Source: an uncultured Bacteroidales bacterium
Lineage (GTDB): Bacteria; Bacteroidota; Bacteroidia; Bacteroidales; FEN-979
DNA length: 51,477 bases
Assembly (NCBI GenBank): GCA_903824935.1
Contig: CAIJYT010000285.1
Coordinates: 1-51,477 of the forward strand
Direction of reading: 5' to 3'
Part shown: positions 25,837-34,264 of the stretch, in pieces
How the letters are laid out: the number at the start of each line of letters is the position of its first letter
Position numbering within the stretch: position 1 is the first letter of the stretch
Position numbers and translations under genes: made by a program
Notes under the pieces: generated by a model
What the model was told of the DNA's origin: nothing
The model's database searches: none
The model's input: only the letters and a program-made list of their open reading frames with translations

Positions 25837-27099
25837 ATGCGAAACATTTTATTACATGTTCATCCATTGAAGGTCAGTGAGAGATCACTTATCTTTCACC
25901 GAACCTTCGGGCTGGGTGGAATGGCAGCCCTGCTGATCGTGGTGCAGATTTTCACCGGCATACTGCTCAGGTTTTATTATATCCCTTCACCTGCCGGGGC
26001 CTACAACTCGGTTATCTTTCTTAAGCAGCAGGTAGTGTTCGGGCAGTTTGTGCGGAACATACATTACTGGAGCGGGGTGTTCCTTTTAATGATAGCGTTT
26101 CTCCATTTTCTCAGGGTCTTCTTTACCGGTGCATACAGGGAGGACCGTAGAATAAACTGGTTGTTCGGATTGTTACTGTTAACTATAATCGTGCTTTCGA
26201 ATTTTACGGGGTACCTGCTTCCCTGGGACCAGCTTGCTTACTGGGCGATCACGGTAAGCACTAATATTATCGGGTATTTTCCTTTTTTTGGTGAAAGTCT
26301 GCGGATGGCCATAATCGGGGGCAAAGAGCTGAACGCTGAAACCCTTCAGTCGTTTTTTGCAGTTCATTCGGCCTTGCTGCCTTTCATGCTCCTGGTGATT
26401 GTTGTATATCATTTCTGGAGAGTGAGGAAAAGCGGGGGCATCATGCTCCCTGCCGGGCAGGACAAAGGAGAAATGCTGCCTGTCATGCCAAACCTGGTTT
26501 ACAGGGAGTTTATAGTCGCGTTGGTGCTGATGGCAGTTTTGTTTTTATTCGGAGCCTTATTCAATGCGCCCCTTCTCGAAAAAGCAAACCCGGCTTACAG
26601 CATGAACCCGACAAAGGCGCCCTGGTATTTTGCCGGCGTGCAGGAGTTGCTGATGCATTTCCATCCTTTTTTCGCAGCTTTCATCATTCCCCTGAGCGTC
26701 CTGACCTTTATGGCAGTGATCCCTTTCCTTAAATATGATCAGCCGCCATCGGGTCACTGGTTCATTTCCGAAAAGGGAAAGAAATCGGCCAAAGCTGCGG
26801 CTGTTTTTGCAGTTGCCGTAACCCTGGCCGGGATACTGTTCAGCGCATATGTGCTTAATTTCGAAATTATGATGCGGGGGATACCGGCTTTCATAAGCAA
26901 CGGAATAATCCCGCTCTGCATCCTTGTCCTTTTAATGACTGCATATTACCGCTTTTACATGAAGGGATTCAGACTTTCAAAGGAAGAGAAGGTGCAGGTT
27001 GCATTTGTTTTTATCATTGTTGCCTTTATTGTTTTAACCCTGTGCGGGATATTTTTCAGGGGGAAGGATATGGCACTTATGTTGCCCTGGAATGTGTAA
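25837..27099 (+). CDS. Cytochrome b of a bc-type complex
   Basis: 420 residues with about 9-10 transmembrane helices. Haem-ligand histidines of cytochrome b are seen in H-Y-W-S-G and H-F-L-R-V-F (about 75-90) and again in V-H-S-A-L-L-P and V-V-Y-H-F-W. Q-site motifs: G-Y-L-L-P-W-D-Q-L-A-Y-W-A near 130 and K-A-P-W-Y-F-A-G-V-Q-E-L in place of P-E-W-Y. The protein is a full-length fusion of the b6 and subunit-IV parts. It oxidises quinol together with the Rieske protein encoded 41 bp downstream. It starts the operon cytochrome b, Rieske, octahaem cytochrome, with a 7-bp repeat array just after its stop codon. Confidence 0.93.
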   Translation: MRNILLHVHPLKVSERSLIFHRTFGLGGMAALLIVVQIFTGILLRFYYIPSPAGAYNSVIFLKQQVVFGQFVRNIHYWSGVFLLMIAFLHFLRVFFTGAYREDRRINWLFGLLLLTIIVLSNFTGYLLPWDQLAYWAITVSTNIIGYFPFFGESLRMAIIGGKELNAETLQSFFAVHSALLPFMLLVIVVYHFWRVRKSGGIMLPAGQDKGEMLPVMPNLVYREFIVALVLMAVLFLFGALFNAPLLEKANPAYSMNPTKAPWYFAGVQELLMHFHPFFAAFIIPLSVLTFMAVIPFLKYDQPPSGHWFISEKGKKSAKAAAVFAVAVTLAGILFSAYVLNFEIMMRGIPAFISNGIIPLCILVLLMTAYYRFYMKGFRLSKEEKVQVAFVFIIVAFIVLTLCGIFFRGKDMALMLPWNV

Positions 27100-27104
27100 A
27101 ATTA

Positions 27105-27132
27105 TGTACGATGTACGATGTACGATGTACGA
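27105..27132. repeat. Four perfect copies of TGTACGA between cytochrome b and Rieske genes
   Basis: Exact tandem array of four heptads (28 bp), starting 5 bp after the cytochrome b stop codon (27097-27099) and ending 8 bp before the Rieske ATG (27141). Compare the heptad arrays at 2245-2279 and 35598-35632. Confidence 0.95.
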
Positions 27133-27140
27133 ATTAAGAG

Positions 27141-27662
27141 ATGAAGAATAGAAAAAACAGTTTACCGGAAACTTCGAATTCAGGAACATTAAGCCGTCGT
27201 GATTTCTTCGGGACTGTGTGGAAGGGACTTGGCGTTCTTGCTGCGCTGGAATCGCTGGGGATGTTATCAGCATACATTTTTTCTGCTAAGAACAAACAGG
27301 CTCCTTTAACGAAATTGATGCAGGATGCAGGTCCGGTGGATTCCTTTGCTCCCGGTTCGGTAACTGCATTCATGGGCGGGAGGTTTTACCTGGCAAGGTT
27401 GCAGGACGGGGGATTTATCGCACTTTCACTGAGATGCACCCATCTTGGCTGTTCCATTTCCTGGGAAGAGAACAGAAAAAGATTTATCTGCCCCTGCCAT
27501 TCTTCTGCCTTTGATATCAACGGGGAAGTGCTGAATCCGCCTGCTGCCAGGGCGCTAAGCTATTATCCTGTACTTATTGAGAACGAAATTGTGAAAGTGG
27601 ATATAGGAACCCTGAAGGAAAGGAACTCGTTCAGGAAAGACCAACTGGTTTACGCCCAATGA
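27141..27662 (+). CDS. Rieske [2Fe-2S] protein of the bc complex
   Basis: 173 residues. N-terminal Tat-type signal with L-S-R-R-D-F-F (17-23) and a membrane anchor (about 24-47), then the Rieske domain. The cluster ligands are Cys99 and His101 (C-T-H-L-G-C) and Cys117 and His120 (C-P-C-H-S-S), with Cys104/Cys119 forming the usual disulfide. The protein transfers electrons from quinol to a cytochrome c. It overlaps the next gene by 4 bp (ATGA), so the octahaem cytochrome is translated in step with it. Confidence 0.95.
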   Translation: MKNRKNSLPETSNSGTLSRRDFFGTVWKGLGVLAALESLGMLSAYIFSAKNKQAPLTKLMQDAGPVDSFAPGSVTAFMGGRFYLARLQDGGFIALSLRCTHLGCSISWEENRKRFICPCHSSAFDINGEVLNPPAARALSYYPVLIENEIVKVDIGTLKERNSFRKDQLVYAQ

Positions 27663-29959
27663 TGATGGACAGAGCCTGGAAACTCACCGGATTTATTGCA
27701 ACTGCTGTGATAGTGCTCAGTTTTCCGCTGTCGTTGTTGCTGAACAGGCATACAGGTGAACCTAAACAGGATGCAGCTGTTTTCACAGGGGGACATGCAT
27801 GCATTGAATGCCACCGAAAAGAATTCCGTTTGTGGAAGGGCTCCGACCATGACAAGGCCATGAGCGTTGCTACAGACAGCAGCGTGCTCGGGAATTTTAA
27901 CAATGCAGAATTCACATACAACGGGATAACTTCGAAGTTTTATAAGAAAGGCGGGAAGTTCTTTGTGTTTACCGAGGGAGTGGGAGGGAAGATGACAGAA
28001 TTCGAGGTGACTCATACCTTTGGTGTCCACCCCTTGCAGCAATACCTTATTCCTTTTGAAAAGGGGAAATACCAGTGCCTGCCGGTTGCATGGAACACCA
28101 GTGAAAAGAAATGGTTCCAGATGGCGGGGATGGTCTATAAACCCGATGACCTTAAGCCTGACAATTGGTTGTTCTGGACCAACCAGGCCCAGAACTGGAA
28201 CAGCATGTGTGCCGAATGCCATTCGACCAACCTGCAGAAGAATTTTGATCTATCGACGAAATCATATAACACTACATGGAGCGATATCAATGTGAACTGC
28301 GAGGCCTGCCACGGTCCGGGTTCTTCACATATCGAATGGGCCCGTTTGCCTGAAATGGCCAGGCCGCAGGATAATAATACGGGACTGGTTGTAAAAACAA
28401 GCAGGATCCCCTCGCGTATGTATGTCGAGTCCTGCGCTCCCTGCCATGCCCGCAGGAGTTCCCTCGGACCATACGATTTTGAGCACCCTGAATTCCTTGG
28501 AAATGCAATTCCCCAGCTCCCGGTTGAATCGTATTATTATATTGACGGGCAGTTCAGGGATGAGGATTACGAATACGGGTCGTTCACCCAGAGTAAAATG
28601 TACATGAAGGATGTGCGTTGCGGCGACTGCCACGACCCTCACAGCCTGAAACGGAAATTCGAGGGCAACGCCTTGTGCACCCAATGCCATAAGGCTGAAG
28701 AGTATGATACTTACAACCATCATTTTCACAAAGCAAAAGGTGAGACAGGTACTTCCTTTGTAAACAAGGAAGGCCGCAAACTGGGCCCGGGTGCCGGGAA
28801 CCTTTGCCGGGACTGCCATATGCCGGGAAGGTATTATATGGGTATCGACCGCAGGTATGACCACAGCCTGCGGATCCCGCGGCCTGATCTTTCCATTAAA
28901 CTGGGGACGCCTAATGCCTGCACGCGTTGCCATGACGACAAGACCGATCAATGGGCGGTTCAGAATGTGAACAAATGGTACGGGGAGAAGCGTAAGCCAC
29001 ATTACGGAAGCATTCTCGCGGATGCCGCAGCAGGGAAGACCGGGGCTGATTCAGGATTGCTGAGGATCATCAACAGTAACCTGTATCCCGAGATTATCAG
29101 GGCAACAGCCATAGTGTATCTGAGCGCCTACCCCGGTGTGAAGGCACAGTCGGCAGTGCGAAAGGCCTGCGGGGACCCCGATCCTTTACTGAGGTATACT
29201 GCAGTCGAGAATTTCCTGGCCGCCGATTCAACTGAGCTGTTTCGCATACTTTCACCGCTGCTGAATGACCCTGTAAAGGCAGTCCGCATGCAAGCCGCCA
29301 ACAGGCTGTCCACATACAAAAAAGAAACTTTTAATGAGATCCAGTACCGCCTGTTCCTGAAAGCACTCGAAGAGTACAGGAAATCCCAGGAATACGTGGC
29401 CGATTTTCCTACCGGCCGGTATAATCTTGGCAATTATTATGCAAAGCTGAGGGATATGTCCAAAGCAGAGGAAAATTATCGTGAGGCAATCCGTATCGAT
29501 GACCTGTTTTACCCGGCTAAAGCAAATCTTGCACTAATCTATTATCAGCAGGGAAAGACCGATTCGGTGGTCAAACTTTGCAGGAACATGATCGCTTCGA
29601 ATCCGGATCTGACCGATGGTTATTACTATCTCGCTTTACTTTATGGTGAACAGAAGAACTACCCTCAAGCGATCGCTTTGCTCGAAACCGCATCGGTCAA
29701 AGTTCGCACTAACACACGGGTCCTGTATAACCTGGGACTTCTGTACCAGATGACAGGGCAAAATGAAAAATGTGTTGCAACCCTTATAAAAGGTCTTTCA
29801 ACGGATCCCTGCAATTTCGACCTGTTGTATGCGCTTTATGCTTTCTATATGAACCGGAACGAGAAGGTTAAAGCCGCGCCATACATAGAGAAATTAAAAA
29901 CCTGCTTCCCGGGGGAGAAGCAGGTAGTAAACCTTTACAATGAATTTAACAGGAGATGA
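27659..29959 (+). CDS. Octahaem c-type cytochrome with HEAT and TPR repeats
   Basis: 766 residues. N-terminal membrane anchor or signal (8-28). Eight C-x-x-C-H haem sites, with first Cys at 48, 184, 214, 259, 321, 340, 383 and 421. Residues about 450-565 look like HEAT-like repeats and about 575-740 like tetratricopeptide repeats (Y-N-L-G-N-Y-Y, Y-Y-L-A-L-L-Y-G). The layout matches multihaem cytochromes of the c554/NrfA-like kind with a TPR tail. The 4-bp overlap with the Rieske gene and the absence of any cytochrome c1 gene suggest it takes electrons from the bc complex. It could itself be a terminal reductase; the acceptor is unknown. Confidence 0.88.
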   Translation: MMMDRAWKLTGFIATAVIVLSFPLSLLLNRHTGEPKQDAAVFTGGHACIECHRKEFRLWKGSDHDKAMSVATDSSVLGNFNNAEFTYNGITSKFYKKGGKFFVFTEGVGGKMTEFEVTHTFGVHPLQQYLIPFEKGKYQCLPVAWNTSEKKWFQMAGMVYKPDDLKPDNWLFWTNQAQNWNSMCAECHSTNLQKNFDLSTKSYNTTWSDINVNCEACHGPGSSHIEWARLPEMARPQDNNTGLVVKTSRIPSRMYVESCAPCHARRSSLGPYDFEHPEFLGNAIPQLPVESYYYIDGQFRDEDYEYGSFTQSKMYMKDVRCGDCHDPHSLKRKFEGNALCTQCHKAEEYDTYNHHFHKAKGETGTSFVNKEGRKLGPGAGNLCRDCHMPGRYYMGIDRRYDHSLRIPRPDLSIKLGTPNACTRCHDDKTDQWAVQNVNKWYGEKRKPHYGSILADAAAGKTGADSGLLRIINSNLYPEIIRATAIVYLSAYPGVKAQSAVRKACGDPDPLLRYTAVENFLAADSTELFRILSPLLNDPVKAVRMQAANRLSTYKKETFNEIQYRLFLKALEEYRKSQEYVADFPTGRYNLGNYYAKLRDMSKAEENYREAIRIDDLFYPAKANLALIYYQQGKTDSVVKLCRNMIASNPDLTDGYYYLALLYGEQKNYPQAIALLETASVKVRTNTRVLYNLGLLYQMTGQNEKCVATLIKGLSTDPCNFDLLYALYAFYMNRNEKVKAAPYIEKLKTCFPGEKQVVNLYNEFNRR

Positions 29960-30020
29960 TCATGATGCCCGGAAACTTGTTTCATTTTAGGGTGAAGTTT
30001 TTAGGTTCCCCGGAGGCTGT

Positions 30021-30058
30021 AATAAAAAACGGCCATCTGCCGGATGACCGTTTTTATT
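30021..30058. terminator. Bidirectional terminator
   Basis: Stem CGGcCATC (30030-30037) with GATGaCCG (30043-30050), one internal mismatch, 5-base loop, flanked by A runs on the left and T runs on the right. It can end both the octahaem cytochrome operon (plus) and the arylsulfatase gene (minus). Confidence 0.75.
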
Positions 30059-30098
30059 ACTTTCTGCCCTGAATAATTTCAGGTAAAAATATTAATCT

Positions 30099-32525
30099 CT
30101 ATTCTCTCGCAAATGCTGCCTTAGCCTCCATCTCAAGGTCCAGGTATGCAGCCTTTTCAACGGTAACACCAACGAAACGAATAGTTCCACCCTTGAAAGT
30201 TCCGGGAGACTTGTATGCCTGGCTCACTGCATCACCGCTATCATAGCCAACGCAAAGTCCGTCGCCCGAAAGTGTGAATTTACCTGCCTGAGTCCTCATC
30301 GGCCCCTGGGCAACCACCTTGTCATTTACATAAAGTTTCATAGTCCCTATAGATTCGTGGTGGTCTCCGGCCTTTTCCCGGGTGAATTCCATTCCAAAGG
30401 TATATTTGCCGGGTTTTAGAGGGCCTGAAACGTATTCCTGTTCGGGCTTGATGCCAAGGAAATTATAGACATAGTGCAATTTATGGTCTTTAATAAATAA
30501 GGTATGTCCACCAAAGCGTGAGCCATGTGCGAAGATAACGCCCGAGCAGTTTGCATCAGTTATTGTTACATCTGCAAGGATCTTGTAAGAGCGGTTGCGA
30601 ACATTCACTGCAACACCTTCGGGAACCGGGGCGGTATTGGGATAATAAATATACCTGTCCCGAGGAGGCTCTCCTGTTGGCCTGTCCAGACTGATCAGTT
30701 CAAGTGCGGTGCGGTCATCGAGAGGCAATACATTATTTTTATCAGCTTCTTCAAACCAGGCTTTGATCATTTCCTTCAGTTTTTCAGGATTTTCCTTTGC
30801 CAGGTCTTTTGATTCGGAGCGGTCAACCTCAACATGGTAGAGCTGCCATTCATCTTTGTCGAAATGACCTTTAGCGGTCAGCGGAGCATGCAGAGCTGCA
30901 GCTTTCCAGCCGTCTTCCCATATCCCGCGTGTGCCAAGCATTTCAAAGTACTGACGATGTTTTTTCGTCGGGTCTTCCTTTTTGGCATCAAAAGTATAAC
31001 GCATCGAGATACCCGAGAGGGGGATCTGTTTTACACCGCGATAAACATCAGGCATCTGCAGTCCGCATACATCAAGGATAGTTGGCACGATATCAACAGA
31101 GTGATGATACTGGTCACGAACCTCTCCACGGGCTTTGATGCCTTTTGGCCAGGATATTACAAGGGGATCACAGGTACCTCCTGAATACTGGGAATACCGC
31201 TTGAACATCTGGAAAGGGGTTGAGAATGCGGCAGCCCACCCGGTGGGGAAATGTTCGTAAGTATTGGGGCCTCCAAGTTCATTAATATGCTTCATGTTCT
31301 CTGCCAAAGCATCAGGCCATCCATTGAAAAATTTATTCTCATTGACCGAGCCGTTAGGTGTGCCCTCTCCTGAAGCGCCGTTGTCGGCAGCATAGATCAC
31401 AATCGTGTTGTCAAGCTGGCCGGTTCTTTCGAGGTACTCAATGATACGACCCACCTGGGCATCGGTATACTCGGAAAATCCCGCGTATACTTCAGCCAAT
31501 TTTGAGAACAGTTTTTTCTCATCAGGGTTAAGGGTATTCCATGGACGCACAAAGTCGGCAGGATTGGATATCGCTTCAGGCAGGGGGTTGAATGGGGTGA
31601 GCTGTGTGCCTTTTGGAATAATACCCTTCGCGATCATACGGGGAAGCACCCATTCCCTGTAAGCTTCATACCCGTCGTCGAACTTTCCCTTGTATTTATC
31701 GATATAATCCTGCGGGCACTGGTGAGGGGCGTGATTGGCTCCCGGGCAAAACCACATATACCATGGTTTTGACGGGTTGCTTGCCTTTTCATCGGATATC
31801 ATTGTGATGGCCTCGTCGGCCAGGTCTTTTGAAAGATGGTATCCCTGTTCAGGCATGTAAGGCTGGTCAACAAAGTGGTTGTCGTTTACCAGGTCGGGAT
31901 ACCATTGATTTGTTTCACCGCCGATAAAGCCATAATATCTGTCGAATCCCATATTGAGCGGCCAGTTCTTACGGCTTCCTCCCTCGGCAACATCAGTATA
32001 GGGTACATTATGGTTTTTCCCAAGCCAGAAAGTGCTCCAGCCATTTTCCTGAAGGATTTGTGCCATAGTGGCACAAGCTTCCGGGATATGACCGTTTGAA
32101 CCGGGGTATCCGGTAGCTCCTTCCGTGATGGATGCCATACTGTTAAGATGATGGTTACGCCCGGTAAGGAGAGTTGAGCGGGTTGGAGAACAAAGGGCAC
32201 AGGTATGCCATTGGGAATACATCAGACCGTTGTCGGCCAGCTTCTGTAATGTGGGCATATTGATCCTACCGCCAAACGGCGACCAGGAAGCAAGGCCAGT
32301 GTCGTCGTAAAGAACAAACAGGATATTCGGAGCTTCTGCCGGAGCCTGTTTCGGGATGAACGGTGCCCAGTCAGGAACAGATTCACGTACATCAAGGTTT
32401 ATTTTACCCTTGAATTCTTTTGAATCAGCCGGTGATCCGGCTTCTTTTTTTTGTGCTTGCTGGCAGCCAAATGCAAATACGATGAGTGCAAGCAAAAATA
32501 AATTGAGTGCTTTTCCTTGTTTCAT
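30099..32525 (-). CDS. Arylsulfatase (formylglycine type) lipoprotein
   Basis: 808 residues. Lipoprotein signal peptide with lipobox Cys21 (F-A-F-G-C). The formylglycine motif C112-S-P-T-R is in L-C-S-P-T-R-S-T-L-L-T-G-R, and Asp74-Asp75 (L-Y-D-D-T-G) are metal ligands. Later motifs N-H-A-P-H and A-A-D-N-G-A-S-G-E-G fit the sulfatase fold. The C-terminal ~180 residues (about 640-800) form an extra beta domain often found in long arylsulfatases. It removes sulfate from an organic sulfate ester outside the cytoplasm; the substrate is unknown. No maturase gene lies in the window. Promoter at 32543-32574. Confidence 0.93.
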   Translation of the reverse strand: MKQGKALNLFLLALIVFAFGCQQAQKKEAGSPADSKEFKGKINLDVRESVPDWAPFIPKQAPAEAPNILFVLYDDTGLASWSPFGGRINMPTLQKLADNGLMYSQWHTCALCSPTRSTLLTGRNHHLNSMASITEGATGYPGSNGHIPEACATMAQILQENGWSTFWLGKNHNVPYTDVAEGGSRKNWPLNMGFDRYYGFIGGETNQWYPDLVNDNHFVDQPYMPEQGYHLSKDLADEAITMISDEKASNPSKPWYMWFCPGANHAPHQCPQDYIDKYKGKFDDGYEAYREWVLPRMIAKGIIPKGTQLTPFNPLPEAISNPADFVRPWNTLNPDEKKLFSKLAEVYAGFSEYTDAQVGRIIEYLERTGQLDNTIVIYAADNGASGEGTPNGSVNENKFFNGWPDALAENMKHINELGGPNTYEHFPTGWAAAFSTPFQMFKRYSQYSGGTCDPLVISWPKGIKARGEVRDQYHHSVDIVPTILDVCGLQMPDVYRGVKQIPLSGISMRYTFDAKKEDPTKKHRQYFEMLGTRGIWEDGWKAAALHAPLTAKGHFDKDEWQLYHVEVDRSESKDLAKENPEKLKEMIKAWFEEADKNNVLPLDDRTALELISLDRPTGEPPRDRYIYYPNTAPVPEGVAVNVRNRSYKILADVTITDANCSGVIFAHGSRFGGHTLFIKDHKLHYVYNFLGIKPEQEYVSGPLKPGKYTFGMEFTREKAGDHHESIGTMKLYVNDKVVAQGPMRTQAGKFTLSGDGLCVGYDSGDAVSQAYKSPGTFKGGTIRFVGVTVEKAAYLDLEMEAKAAFARE

Positions 32526-32542
32526 ATTTTTTTTTTAGGGTA

Positions 32543-32574
32543 TAAATATAATAAATTAATCTGCCATTTGTCAA
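32543..32574 (-). promoter_or_regulatory. Promoter of the arylsulfatase gene
   Basis: On the minus strand: TTG (32574-32572), 21-bp spacer, TATATTTA (32550-32543), a 7/8 match to the -7 box. An A-rich leader of about 12 nt follows before the ATG at 32525. Confidence 0.5.
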
Positions 32575-32678
32575 GCCTCCTGAATTACAGAAAAAAAACC
32601 CAACTTATACCAGGGATCAGGCTCCTGCTCAGAATACCGGTTTTGCAGGTTAATGTTGTCATTGGTAAATCTGCCTGA

Positions 32679-33308
32679 TTATTTTATTCCAAAACCCAGG
32701 GTTCCCATGAATCTTTTAATGAAATTTTCCCGTTGGGGAAGTGGAATAAAATCATTTTGAAAAGCGGTAGCGGGATCAATATTCACAGAGGAATCTAATT
32801 TTAACTTATTAAGGGAATCATAAATAATCGGGATAAAAGCAACAGGAAGTGCATAATCCCATGCGAAAAGCTTAAGGGTATTTGACTGTAAGGGGTCGGT
32901 TGCAACAGCAATATTTTTAAAACCCAGTTCCCGGGCCAAACGAATTGAGTATACGAGATTTTCGGTACTGTGTTTGGCCTTTGTTTCTGAAAAAACATGT
33001 TCAGTTGGAATACCAAGAGCTATAGCATGAAGAGCCATTACCTTTCCTTCGACATAAGGTGTATAAACAGCCCCTCCAGAATAGATCACATTAAGGGCAA
33101 TCCTGTTTGAATACAGGTAAAATGACCAGAGCACCCTTGCCTTCATGACATTGCTTCCCCAATCCTGGTCCTGGTATGGGATGCCCGGAACAATAATCAC
33201 GTCATAAGGCGATTCCACAAGAGCCTTATGGTAGGATCTGGGAGGAGAAGTGCAAGCAATAAGGAAGAGGCAAATGATACCCAAATTCGCAATCCGGGTT
33301 TTTCTCAT
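32679..33308 (-). CDS. YdcF/DUF218-like lipoprotein
   Basis: 209 residues from the ATG at 33308; the frame extends to 33326 with a GTG only. A lipobox is visible (F-L-I-A-C-T-S). The DUF218/YdcF signature follows: V-I-I-V-P-G-I-P-Y-Q, Y-S-G-G-A-V-Y-T-P-Y-V-E-G, T-E-N-L-V-Y-S-I-R-L-A-R, V-A-T-D-P-L-Q-S-N-T-L-K. Family members sit at the cell envelope and have an SAM- or nucleotide-binding-like fold; their function is largely unknown. It lies 24 bp after the DUF2177 gene on the same strand. Confidence 0.85.
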   Translation of the reverse strand: MRKTRIANLGIICLFLIACTSPPRSYHKALVESPYDVIIVPGIPYQDQDWGSNVMKARVLWSFYLYSNRIALNVIYSGGAVYTPYVEGKVMALHAIALGIPTEHVFSETKAKHSTENLVYSIRLARELGFKNIAVATDPLQSNTLKLFAWDYALPVAFIPIIYDSLNKLKLDSSVNIDPATAFQNDFIPLPQRENFIKRFMGTLGFGIK

Positions 33309-33332
33309 ATTCAGGGGTTGATTCACAAAAGT

Positions 33333-33731
33333 CTAAAGCAGCCTGGCAATAAAGTATGATGCAACACTCACTATGGTAGAAAGTACCATGCCCCAAACCA
33401 GGTCAACAAGGGTGATTATAAGCGGCCAGTTGCTGACCGTTGCGAGGTTTGTCAAATCGTAGGTCGCATAGGTAATCAGGCCGAACAATGCTGCCCTGAA
33501 AATCGTGTTCGGAAGAGAATTTTCCTTCACGCCCGGAAGGACAACAAACACAAGTATCCCGACTATAAACAGCAGGTAGAAAATTATTGCCGCAGCCCAG
33601 TTAACTGTTGGAGCCATAAGATATCCAAGGTGTTTTTTGTAAAATGAACGGGCCACGAATACAAGCCAAACCATATCGGTAGCAAAAAATACAGCCAAGG
33701 TGGCCAGGTAGAGTTTTATATAATAGATCAT
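33333..33731 (-). CDS. DUF2177 family membrane protein
   Basis: 132 residues with four transmembrane helices. Conserved family features: F-A-T-D-M-V-W-L near 16-23, F-Y-K-K-H-L-G-Y-L, and Y-A-T-Y-D-L-T-N-L-A-T at about 88-98. Function unknown. It starts a small minus-strand set with the YdcF-like lipoprotein and is divergent from the gene at 33893. Promoter at 33755-33787. Confidence 0.88.
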   Translation of the reverse strand: MIYYIKLYLATLAVFFATDMVWLVFVARSFYKKHLGYLMAPTVNWAAAIIFYLLFIVGILVFVVLPGVKENSLPNTIFRAALFGLITYATYDLTNLATVSNWPLIITLVDLVWGMVLSTIVSVASYFIARLL

Positions 33732-33754
33732 GGCTGTTGTTTTAGAATTGAGAA

Positions 33755-33787
33755 TAAAGATAATACAAAGATTATTAACTAAATCAA
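33755..33787 (-). promoter_or_regulatory. Promoter of the DUF2177 gene
   Basis: On the minus strand: TTG (33787-33785), 22-bp spacer, TATCTTTA (33762-33755), a 7/8 match to TAnnTTTG. Leader about 19 nt. Confidence 0.5.
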
Positions 33788-33817
33788 TTAAAAAATTAAT
33801 TTAGACTAAATACACAC

Positions 33818-33825
33818 TATATTTG
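33818..33825 (+). promoter_or_regulatory. -7 box TATATTTG of the gene at 33893
   Basis: Perfect TAnnTTTG, predicted start near 33832. It places the in-frame ATG at 33827 upstream of the transcript and so supports the start at 33893. No clear -33 TTG. Confidence 0.5.
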
Positions 33826-33892
33826 CATGATAATTAATAAATTATTGTTAATCAGAAGCAAACGTAACGTTAAACCAAGAAAAAGATTCAAT

Positions 33893-34204
33893 ATGAGATA
33901 TATCATGAAAGTTAAGATGTCCCAGGAAAAGGGTGACAAGGCTGTACGCGATCCGCAGTTCGGAAAAAAGATGCATGATCTGCTTGCCGAGATCAAGGCG
34001 GAATCAGCATATTTTACAACAATTTGCGGCCACAGGGGAGCATATATTATTGTAAATATCAATGATGCATCTGAGATTACTGCAATTGCCGAACCGTTTT
34101 TCCTATGGCTTGGAGCGGATGTAGATTTTATTCCGGTGATGACTCCTGAGGATCTTGCAAAGGGCGGCCCCGGAATAAGTGCTGCAATCCAGAAGTGGGG
34201 TTGA
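33893..34204 (+). CDS. Small protein, DUF3303-like ferredoxin-like fold
   Basis: 103 residues, cytoplasmic. Start at ATG 33893 is preferred over 33827 because the promoter box lies at 33818-33825. The chain alternates strands and helices: R-Y-I-M-K-V-K-M, a helix with D-L-L-A-E-I-K, strand G-A-Y-I-I-V-N-I, then F-F-L-W-L-G-A-D-V-D-F-I-P-V-M. This resembles small dimeric alpha/beta-barrel proteins such as DUF3303; the match is tentative. It ends in a strong terminator at 34233-34263. No function can be given. Confidence 0.7.
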   Translation: MRYIMKVKMSQEKGDKAVRDPQFGKKMHDLLAEIKAESAYFTTICGHRGAYIIVNINDASEITAIAEPFFLWLGADVDFIPVMTPEDLAKGGPGISAAIQKWG

Positions 34205-34232
34205 TTTAATTAATCTGAAATTTCCTGTTTGG

Positions 34233-34263
34233 GGTGCCCTGGGTTTCCGGGGCACCTTTTTTT
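34233..34263 (+). terminator. Rho-independent terminator
   Basis: Stem GGTGCCC (34233-34239) with GGGCACC (34250-34256), 10-base loop, followed by seven T (34257-34263). It ends the gene at 33893-34204 on the plus strand, 2 bp before the converging tolC stop codon. Confidence 0.85.
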
Positions 34264-34264
34264 A

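Noticed and set aside
28325-29002. A 225-codon minus-strand open frame
   Set aside because: It lies wholly inside the octahaem cytochrome gene opposite haem motifs and has no protein-like features.
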